Shown here in pieces: positions 46,992-55,545 of a stretch of 64,000 bases of DNA; within the stretch, counting starts at the first letter, position 1; every line of letters begins with the position of its first letter. The notes under the pieces are model-generated. The model made no database searches and was not told the origin of the DNA. It worked only from the letters and a program-made list of their open reading frames with translations. The DNA comes from Lepidurus packardi (Eukaryota > Arthropoda > Branchiopoda > Notostraca > Triopsidae). The stretch spans positions 4,572,375-4,636,374 of the forward strand of contig JAKZAN010000002.1 in NCBI GenBank assembly GCA_023053545.1. The letters run 5' to 3'. The translations under genes were made by a program, and so were the position numbers.

Positions 46992-47830
46992 GGTTGTGGT
47001 GGCTAACCTTAGACAGCAGTGGCGGTCTTTGGCGGGCAATTCCTATTGAAAACATCGTTGGAGGTTTTCATTATGGCGGTGGCTAAACTTAGACAGCAGT
47101 GGCGGTCTTTGGCGGGCAGTTCGAACGTTAATTTCATGATGAAGATATCGTTGGGTGGTTTTCATTGTGTTGGTGGCTAACTTTAGACAGCAGTGGCGGT
47201 CTTTGGCGGGCAATTTCTATTGAAAGCATCGTTGGAGGTTTTCATTATGGCGGTGGCTAACCTAAGACAGCAGTGGAGGTTTTTGGCGGGCAATTCATTG
47301 AAAACATCATTGGAGGTTTTCATTATGGCGGTGGCTAACCTTAGACAGCAGTGGCGGTCTTTGGCGGGTAGTTCGAACGTTAATTTCATGATGAAGATAT
47401 CGTTGGGTGGTTTTCATTGTGTTGGTGGCTAACCTTAGACAGCAGTGGCGGTCTTTGGCGGGCAATTCATGGTGAAGATATCGTTGGGGGTTTTCATTGT
47501 GATGGTGGCTAACCTAAGACAGCAGTGGAGGTTTTTGGCGGGCAATTCATTGAAAACATCGTGGAGGTTTTCATTATGGCGGTGGCTAACCTTAGACAGC
47601 AGTGGCGGTCTTTGGCGGGCAGTTCGAACGTTAATTTCATGATGAAGATATCGTTGGGTGGTTTTCATTGTGTTGGTGGCTAACTTTAGACAGCAGTGGC
47701 GGTCTTTGGCGGGCAATTTCTATTGAAAGCATCGTTGGAGGTTTTCATTATGGCGGTGGCTAACCTTAGACAGCAATGGCGGTCTTTGGCGGGCAGTTCG
47801 AACGTTAATTATGGCGGTGGCTAACCTAAT
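46992..47830. repeat. Minisatellite, about ten units of 75-95 bp in two alternating types
   Basis: Every unit holds AGACAGCA(G/A)TGG(C/A)GGT and TTTGGCGGG, then differs. Type A continues with AATT..ATTGAAAACATCG, type B with AGTTCGAACGTTAATTTCATG. Both end in GGTTTTCATT and GGTGGCTAA. The order is roughly A-B-A-A-B-C-A-B-A-B, where C is a deletion variant. Open frames through it on both strands come from repetition and are not genes. Confidence 0.92.
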
Positions 47831-48200
47831 CAGTGCGATATCCGTGTTCGTCCTGCGATATCAGTGTTCACTTTTGTGGCTACAACGCCTGGAACCTGTC
47901 TGGAAGGATTGGCTGATTATCAACATCAACGAGGTGAGAGACGCCAGCATTGCGCGCTGGCTGATGGCCAGGGATGCGAATCTACTGCAGGTTTAGTTCT
48001 TTGCCAGGACCGGAAAGGAAAGCGAAATGTAAGTTTTCTTTTGAATGAGTTTAACAATTTGATTAATTGGTCTTTTTTTTATCTTATTATAGTTGAAGTG
48101 GAAATGAAGCAACAATCTCAAGTGATCCATCGCGGTATTGCCTCGTTCCCGTGATGCGAATTTGTCCGCAGCATGTCAGAGAACCGCAGAACCTCCATTT

Positions 48201-49165
48201 TCTAGCTTCCAGAAGGTGAATTAGTTTCATATATAAATAAGGATGTAATAATGGTGAATTACAATGAAAGAGCGACAAACAGTAGATGACACAACTTTTG
48301 TTAGGCAGAAGATCTGATCAAGCAGGAAATGATTGAGATTCTCCGTTTGAAATCAGCGTCCAGGATCGGATCAATTTGCTCGTCATTTTCGTAATTTAAT
48401 TTGGTCCCTTACAAGATTATGGACTCGTCGGCCTTGTGTCACAATCCGGCGGCTTGCAAATAAGTCTTCCAAATCTGCAAAGCACCCTGTGGGTTCGACG
48501 TTGTGTATTATTGTAAAAAGTTTTGAGAAGAATTGCTTCATATTTTTTTGTTTTTCTTGTAAAAATATATCCCTCCAGAAACATTGTTCTGGTGCTGCCT
48601 TCTAAATCTGTTCGAATTTTTGTTCTGTGATTTTTTTTAACTCTGAAAATTGGATTCTAATATTGTGCAAATGAGATGTTTTGCTTCCCACTGGAATTCC
48701 TTATTTGTTGTACCAAAATGTTCCCTGTAAAATTTAGTTTCCAAAAATGTCCTTTTTGTATTATTTGCAATTTTTGCAATAAAAGTGAAAATTTTAAACA
48801 TTCTTGCGTGATTTTTAAAAAAATCCGCTTAAAAAGGAGGCGTGGTTTCCGAAATGGGCGAATCCTATTGGTGGATTGTACCAACAAGGGGGCGTGGCTC
48901 CTTTTCGAGCTGGGAAAGCGTTTTCTGGGCTTTTTTCCATAAGGATCCCTGCACGATCAAGGGGGTCCCCTTGAAAAATCGTCAAAAATTGAGAGCCTCG
49001 CCCCTTTTCCCTGTTCCCAACTCCCCTGCTCGGTTTCCTATCCACGATATTCGAGCTCGTAATGCCGAAGCATCACAATTTCGAATATGGGAATAGGAAC
49101 CTTGCCGGGAAGGCATATACAGGGAAAGGGAGCCATTAAATATTTAGTTTTTCGACGAAATAAAG
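48201..49165. other. Non-coding stretch
   Basis: No exon is seen. AATAAA at 48779-48784 on the plus strand could end a transcript from the module locus. Otherwise AT-rich sequence. Confidence 0.4.
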
Positions 49166-49236
49166 TGCCTCGACCAGGAATCGAACCGAGGACCTTTGGG
49201 TCCCCAGTCGTGCGTGTTATCCACACGGTCATGGGC
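49166..49236 (-). repeat. tRNA-like SINE head
   Basis: On the minus strand the block reads as a tRNA-like unit with a perfect B box, GGTTCGATTCC (49177-49187), and a degenerate A box region (ACCGTGTGGATAAC). The acceptor ends do not pair (5' GCCCATG against 3' TCGAGGC) and the anticodon arm is poor, so this is not a working tRNA gene. Heads of this kind, with GACTGGGGACC before the B box, are typical of tRNA-derived SINEs. I cannot define the SINE tail. Confidence 0.55.
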
Positions 49237-50140
49237 TTATATTTTATACATGTTGAAACTTCTATAAGTATAATGTATGGACTCAGCCAGTGTAAAGTGT
49301 GAGGATAGCATCCTTCTGTTGTTCGATTTATAGAAATTTGACGGTTCGCCCATTGCCCATTGACTTGTATTCCCTAGAAGTTTGCATTGTATTTATTTCT
49401 TTGTATTATATTTAAAAGTTAATGCAAGCCTGGCGAATATATATAGCTATATATATTTTTTTTTGTTGAAGTTGAACTGAACGTTGAAGTGAACGAATTG
49501 GTGTACGATGTATATGGGTAGCATAAATTTTTTGTTCGGTTTATAAAAATATTACGGTAGGTCATACCTTGTTATACCTTGTTATATCAAAATGTACAAC
49601 AACTAAAAGAAATTTGTGTGCAATCTACGTACACTTGTTTAGTTGTTGTTGTTGGTCTGTTTTTCGTCAAAACTGTGTCCTCTAACGGGCACATTGTCGA
49701 CTATTTCTGACCATTGTTTAGGAAATCTAGACGAATACAAATTTTAGTTCTGGGCCGGGAAAGAGATGGTGCTGGAACCGAAAGCTTTCGAATTTAGCTC
49801 ATAGATGACGTGAGAATGCAAATACGGTGGCAATATTGAGGCGGCAAATTTTGAATGGTTCGTAAGTAAATTAACTGTTAATGAACTCGTTAAATTAGCA
49901 TGTGAATTAACTTTCTCTAACAATGAATATTCATCCTTTTTATCCCTAACTTAAACTTTGTATGAAACAAACTTGATGTACAAGGCTAGATTTTATTGAT
50001 TCCGATCTAAGCGGACAGCTATCCATGGTTTACATTACATACAATACATAAGTAACGTCGCTACAACAAAACAAGACTATATGTAGTGCCACTAGAACAC
50101 TTGACAACCCTTTCTTGGATATATCTTGTCGGCTCCAAAT

Positions 50141-50911
50141 TTAAGCTTGGACCAACGTAAAGTCCAATTCCATGCAACCCAGAGTGCCATTCGGACTGGA
50201 AGCAGATGTCAATGTAATGCGATCAGTGTAGTCACCCTAATTTCAAAGAAAGCGTCCACTCATTAGTTATTTTGTCATATTTTGGTTGTATTAAACCACC
50301 TGTAATACTTACATCAACCTCGAAACCCAAGTTGAGCCACTGTTCGTCGTAACTAATAGCCACGTTAGTCAAGCTAAGGACACCTGCGGGTAAAGGACAT
50401 GCGCAGGTCACGTTAGCAGGGAAGCTGGGGCAGATGACATCAGGTTGCTCTTCGATCATTTGACAAACGTGGAAGGTGCTATAGGCAAACCAGGATTTAT
50501 TAGAGATTTTTTTTTTTTACTAAAGAGATTAAAGTCTTATTTACCAACTGCCGTGAAGACCGTCCAAACAGTGGATCGGGTGGTGTTCGGGGTTAACTTT
50601 GTGAACGTTCGAGTGGAGGGTCAAGTCCGAAGGTAGTTCTTCCATAATGTCCAAGTCGACCGAGAGAAGCATTACTCCAGGTACGGGAATAGGATCAGGG
50701 GATATACTGCCTGAGATGAGCGAAACGATGGCCCATTCATCTCCTAAACAAAGAAGAATTTTCATGAAATTTATTTACAATTTTTGCCTGAAATTTGACA
50801 TTACTAAGGATTAAATTTTTGTTATTTACCGCAGTCGCGAACTTCAGAGACACGGTAACGTCCGAACGCAGGGACCGAAGCTACCAGGAGAACTAGTAGA
50901 ATAAATTTCAT
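50141..50911 (-). CDS. GM2-activator-like ML-domain protein 1 (180 aa)
   Basis: Exons 50911-50830, 50743-50545, 50478-50313 and 50236-50141 join in frame to 181 codons with stop. Signal peptide MKFILLVLLVASVPAFG; the mature chain has eight cysteines, the number in the GM2 activator (four disulfides). Family motifs: SPDPIPVPG (human has PDPIxVPG), CLDGLHGSCTF, a CPLPAG turn, GDY at the start of the last exon, and LGCMEL. Two sequons, NVT and NGT. Known role of the family: a beta-cup that lifts a lipid from a membrane and presents it; lysosomal or secreted. This copy diverges most from its two neighbours (longer exon 1, different N-terminus GRYRVSEVRDCG). A TATA box lies upstream and AATAAA (minus strand, 49997-49992) downstream. 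Being NPC2/Der p 2-like instead is less likely given PDPxxVPG and the Cys pattern. Confidence 0.88.
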
Positions 50912-50960
50912 TTTTATTTTTTGAAATATAACTCATACCGAGCTTCGAAAAGACTGGCTG

Positions 50961-50968
50961 TATTTATA
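50961..50968 (-). promoter_or_regulatory. TATA box of GM2A-like gene 1
   Basis: TATAAATA on the minus strand, about 50 bases before the start codon, giving a very short 5' UTR. Confidence 0.6.
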
Positions 50969-52257
50969 GTAAGTCGGTTGGTTCAGTTCGGATTAGAAAC
51001 TTGAGTCGAATTGTGCAAGTAATGAGATAAACTGTGGGATTTAGAGCAGCTTGCTACCCCTGCAAAGCAACTTCTGATCCATTATGTCGCAAGTTATATT
51101 GCTCGTTAGTCAGTAGAAAGTTCAGTAATTACGTCATAGTAAACTTTTAAATGCATTGAGAAAGTTGACATCTGTTGAAGTACTTCACTACTGTAGTGAT
51201 TCTCTAATCTTTACGAGAAACTAATCTTACTACGAACGTCCTTGTTTACTTTTGAAATTATAGTTAACGCTAATTACGTTAGTTTAACACATGCTTAGTG
51301 GGCTGACACGGCTGATTCAAGTCCCATTGTTATGTTCAAGGCAATTGGTGTAAAGAAAGGATTCTTCTATTTCGCGCGTCAATGAGAGTACATGCTTGGG
51401 ATGATTTTCGAAAAACATGATGTAATTGCACATAGATTCATCAGTTGAAGTAGCTTTTATTCAAGCTCTTGACATACCGCCTATGAAATAGCCTTGTCTG
51501 TGTGCACGTTTTTAATTACATAATATATCGCTACAAGAGTGTTTATAACCCGTATTCTTTTAACGAGATCTAATTACGACAAGTACGATATATTGCAAAG
51601 TAATGCCATCTACCAGCTGGCGTGGATGCTGGCTTTACTGAACCGCACTGAACCTTTTGTAAACTTTAAACATAATGAAGATTAAGCTTTCCCAGATTCT
51701 TCCGTGTACGCTTCTGTATTTTATCAAAAATCCTTGAACTTTTTCCTGCACGTGTTGTTAGAATGTTATCTATGAAATGAAAAATCTTATCAATGAAAAA
51801 GAAACAAATTCGTCTTTCCAATCTTGTCTTACATACACATTTTTTTAAAAATCATAGCTATACATAGCATAGTTTATATTGTAAGAGATTATAAGTAGCA
51901 ATATAATCTAGTTTCACACACTGATTGCGCAAATCGGAACGTTTTATTCTTATCGACACACTCCTAGCTTGGACTTAGCGGTGGCTTATTGTAATCTTCT
52001 AATTTAGTTTAAGCACACTATATAACACACTCATAATAATTAAGCGTAGATATACTGTGCGTTTATCTCCATACACTGTAAGTCAATCCTAAACACTCAG
52101 ACATTAAAACAATAAGAAATTCAAGATCAAAGGAATTGCATTCCAAAGTTTGTAAGTTTAGGTATCATCAGCTGTATATTTCCCAAATATCACAATTATA
52201 TCTACCAAAAGTAACGCTTGAACGTCACATAGTCCGTCACAATGTGTTAGCTTTACT
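50969..52257. other. Spacer between GM2A-like genes 1 and 2
   Basis: AT-rich, no gene seen. It contains the 3' flank of gene 2, with AATAAA on the minus strand at 51948-51943. Confidence 0.5.
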
Positions 52258-53116
52258 TTAAACCGCTTTAGCCAAGCTGAAATCGGCTTCCAAACAACCC
52301 AAAGCGTGACCAGGAGAAGAGTCAGAGGCCACATCGAAACGAACTCGGTAGTCACCCTAAATTACAGTCAAGAAGTAATAAACATGTAGATTTTTTTAAG
52401 CGAAAAGACCAACTGAGAAGACACTGTATAATTAAGACAACTTACGTCAACATCGAAGCCCAAATTAAGCCATTGTTCACCAATATGGACGACGATAGCG
52501 TCCGCTACAAAGGTACCAGCAGGAAGAGGACAGGCGCAGGGTACTTCAGGAGGGAAATTGGGGCAGATGAGATCTGGTTGGGTTGCAATCAGTTCGCAGA
52601 CGTTGATTACACTAAGAAAAACGAATAATAATTGTAATTAAAGAGTAAATCATGAATTCATGTGTAAAATCATGAAAATCATGTATAAATAGTGTTTTTT
52701 TCAGGATTTTCACTTTTCTCAGAAGAAATAAAGCGTTACAGTTACCAGCTTCCATGGATTCCGTCCAAGCAAGGCACGACTTGCTCATCGGGGAACATTT
52801 TCCTGACGTCTTTGCGGATGATCATGTCTACTGGCAACTCTTGGGACGATTCCAGGGTTAGCGCGACGCTCATCACACCGGGTACAGTTACTGGATCAGG
52901 GGAAAGAGATCCCGCAGGAACTCTTACGATCGCATTAGGCGTTCCTATAACATACATTCTTTATTACTAGGAAAGGATTAAGTCAGTATAGGCAATTAGT
53001 GTATCGAACATTGAAATTTAGGTAAGTTTAATGGTTATAACAGTACCACAATCGCGGATATCAGTGATGGCGGACACTGAAGCGACCCAAACGCATGCTA
53101 AGATCAAGAACTTCAT
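52258..53116 (-). CDS. GM2-activator-like ML-domain protein 2 (177 aa)
   Basis: Exons 53116-53047, 52944-52746, 52611-52446 and 52356-52258; lengths 70, 199, 166 and 99, the same plan as gene 3. Signal peptide MKFLILACVWVASVSA, then ITDIRDCG. Eight cysteines and the motifs SPDPVTVPG, CLDGIHGSC, ICPNFP, CACPLPAGTF, WLNLGFDVD, GDYRVRFD and LGCLEADFSLA identify a GM2-activator-like lipid carrier. It shares most of its sequence with gene 3 (ELIATQPDLICPNFP against GLIATQPDLICPNFP), so the two are recent duplicates. A TATA box precedes it. Ligand unknown. Confidence 0.9.
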
Positions 53117-53179
53117 TTTGAAGGCGTTGGCTTCACTGTTAAGCTAAAGACTGGCGAATAAACCCTTTCAGTGCTGTGG

Positions 53180-53187
53180 TTTTTATA
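53180..53187 (-). promoter_or_regulatory. TATA box of GM2A-like gene 2
   Basis: TATAAAAA on the minus strand, 64 bases before the start codon, the same layout as gene 3. Confidence 0.6.
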
Positions 53188-54384
53188 CTAACTTCTCTTA
53201 AACTTTGATTGACGTGGCGAAAGTATTCCTTATTTACCTAAACGCGATAAGACTGTGACTTGTGCAAGCTGCGTTCAAAACAGCAATGATTCACGAATAC
53301 AATGACTGAAGTCTTATACAGTTGGTCTAGTTTCTGCATTAATGCCTATTCTTCAGGTCAATACTTCGTTACTAAGGTATGAAAAGCCGCGATTCATATG
53401 ATACGGCGTGAGACTGCACAACATGATACAACGTAAAGTGATTTACGTATCAACCAAAGTTGTTTCATATTATTGAGAAGAAGGGTAGGCTTAATTGAAA
53501 ATGTTATTTGGCACAGTCGACTTTTATTGTTCAAATTGAGTAATAAAAAAGTCCATAAAAGCTTCTGGATTGCGTATACTAGCAAAAGATACTCAACTTG
53601 GAATCCATTTGAAGGCCAATTGGTTTAATTGGCCTTCAAATGGATGCGAAACAATACCAAATAAAAACAAAAATAAATATAAATAATTAAGTTTTAAATA
53701 TCTTAAGTAATTGGTGACAGATTTGTTTGAAGCCTGGTATGCACAAAACCTATGCCGAACTTCTTAGCAAAAAAATCCTCAACTTTACTGACACCTTAGT
53801 TCAAGATCTTCAGAAACGTTCGAAATCGACAAAAACTCAAAGATTTTTTTTGTGATTTTTAAGCATTTCAAACTACGGTGACAGTAGTGGACTTTATCAT
53901 AATATGTTTTCTTGTTTTCTATGTTTTCTGTCTTCTTTTCATGTTTTCTCGTTTCATGCACAACTGTTTTCCAACAAATGTATTGAACGTAAACAAACTC
54001 AATATTTTCCGAAATTTTCCGAAACTGCGGTAATAGTAACCTGAAGTTGATAGCTTTAAAGCAAGTTAATCTTTCATCAATTACTTAAGAATATAGGTCG
54101 GCTTTGCTTAGAGTTACCTCTTAGAAACAATACTATTCGCAGTATAGGTATCTGTTTAAAATCTGAGCCAAGGTTGATCTTTGCTAGTTCCAAGTGTGAA
54201 ACCAAATTAAAAATTGCGCCATTTAATACTCTATGCTAGTGTAATCCCAACCAAAGTACTACTATCACAAATCATAGTCTTCCGTACAGGAAAAGAATTG
54301 ATGTCAGCTGCTATATTTCCCGTCCACTATGTACTATTCACATTACAAGATCATTCCGGAAATTTGTCATAGATTTGCTTCTCT
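53188..54384. other. Spacer between GM2A-like genes 2 and 3, with a long hairpin
   Basis: AT-rich, no gene seen. It holds the perfect hairpin at 53603-53645. Confidence 0.5.
53603..53645. repeat. Perfect hairpin, 19-bp arms, 5-base loop
   Basis: ATCCATTTGAAGGCCAATT, loop GGTTT, then the exact reverse complement. It lies between GM2A-like genes 2 and 3. Confidence 0.85.
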
Positions 54385-55227
54385 TTAGGCTGCTGCCAAA
54401 CTGAAATCTACTTCCAAACAACCCAACAAATTATCCGGAGCTGAGGCCGATGCCAAGTCAAAGCGCACTCGATAATCTCCCTAAATTTCATAAAATTCAA
54501 AGAAAATTAATAATAATTAATTTAAAATAACGGTTAGATGAACTAGTAACAAATATCAAAGTAAGACTGGTAAAAAAGCTATTGCCTACGCCGATAAGAT
54601 ACGAAAATACATTTTAAAAAATATAGCAAAAAATAGTACACCACTTACCTCGACATCGAAACCTAAATTGAGCCAACCTTCATCGAAATGAATGGTGATA
54701 CCATCCTTGGCAAAGGTACCGGCGGGAAGGGGGCATGCGCAGGGTACTCCAGCAGGGAAGTTGGGGCAGATGAGATCAGGTTGAGTTGCAATCAAGCCGC
54801 AGACATCAATGGTACTGTGGATGAAATATATCAAAATTATTTCTGAAACAATTGGTATAAGACATAAAGGCGTGGTCTTTACCAGCTTCCGTGGATACCG
54901 TCCAAACATTTGACGTGTTGGTGGTCGGGGGCAACTTTCTGCACTAGCTTAATTAGAAGCAAATCCCCGGGCATCTCTTGGGAAGAGGTAAGCGCCAAAT
55001 TGACGCTCATTTGGCCAGGTACAAGTACCGGATCAGGAGTAAGAGATCCGCTAGTGATCCTAACTACCGAATTAGCATCTCCTAAAGAATGAAGAAAATG
55101 AAATAAAATCAAAATTAGCATTACAATTTTGGGAAAATAATAATAAAAAAATAGTACCGCAGTCTCGGATATCAGTAATGGCAGACACAGAAGCTGCCAA
55201 AAGGCAGGCGACGATAAAGTATTTCAT
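54385..55227 (-). CDS. GM2-activator-like ML-domain protein 3 (176 aa)
   Basis: Exons 55227-55158, 55081-54883, 54814-54649 and 54480-54385 (70, 199, 166, 96 bp), all phases as in gene 2. Signal peptide MKYFIVACLLAASVSA followed by ITDIRDCG. Motifs: TPDPVLVPG, CLDGIHGSC, ICPNFPAGVPCACPLPAG, WLNLGFDVE, GDYRVRFD, LGCLEVDFSLA; eight cysteines. It is the member nearest the hAT element, whose left end lies about 240 bases beyond this gene's TATA box, so the insertion may sit in its upstream control region. Role as for the family: secreted or lysosomal lipid binding; ligand unknown. Confidence 0.9.
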
Positions 55228-55303
55228 GCTGTCAAGTATCCGGAGTTGGCTAAAGTGTCAATAATGTACCTCAGACTGGTAAATAACCCATCCAGGGCAG
55301 TCC

Positions 55304-55311
55304 CTTTTATA
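55304..55311 (-). promoter_or_regulatory. TATA box of GM2A-like gene 3
   Basis: TATAAAAG on the minus strand, 77 bases before the start codon. Confidence 0.6.
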
Positions 55312-55545
55312 CCGCGTTTTTCGAAACTTCATTGACGTAAGCCCAAACTAAGGATTTGTTGTTGTTTTAGTCACTTATGTTTGCTATATGATAAGACTGA
55401 GACTTTAGCAAGCTGCACACGGAAACAATTCAGTATTGATTCCAACGCTCTAGAAATCCATCCCCTTATCTGTTAGCAAACAAAAGAAGGAGAACAGTGT
55501 CGACAGGTTTAAAGTAGCGCAATTTACTTCCTATAGAATTAATCG

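Larger units (their letters stand above)
41040..48200 (+). other. Serially duplicated exon-module locus, probably a non-coding transcript
   Basis: GC-richer blocks of about 80-250 bp alternate with short AT-rich spacers that begin GTAAGT/GTAAAA and end TTTAG/TGCAG, as exons and introns would. Donor-like ends include 41150 (GTCAG|GTAAAT), 42479 (GTCGAG|GTAAGA), 43562 (GAAG|GTAAAC), 44295 (GTGGA|GTAAGT), 44797 (GCGGA|GTAAGT) and 46099 (GTCGAG|GTAAAA). Several blocks are paralogous: 41985-42320 with 45515-45825, 42385-42480 with 45985-46100, 43480-43690 with 44440-44650, and 44160-44295 with 44655-44797. Indels between most pairs are not multiples of three, and no long shared ORF exists. The plus strand is inferred from splice-site orientation. 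It may be a long non-coding RNA gene or decayed gene duplicates; I cannot name it. Confidence 0.45.

Noticed and set aside
47183..47716. Open frames with repeated peptides on both strands
   Set aside because: Produced by the minisatellite units; the frames change with unit type and have no start context or homologue.
46992..47830. CRISPR-like alternation of repeats and spacers
   Set aside because: Units are 75-95 bp with diverged, recurring spacers and lie in a eukaryotic genome; this is a minisatellite.
41040..48200. snoRNA host gene
   Set aside because: Multi-exon non-coding structure fits, but I found no convincing C/D or H/ACA elements in the short introns.
49166..49236. Functional tRNA gene
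   Set aside because: The acceptor stem does not pair and the anticodon arm is poor, although the B box is perfect.
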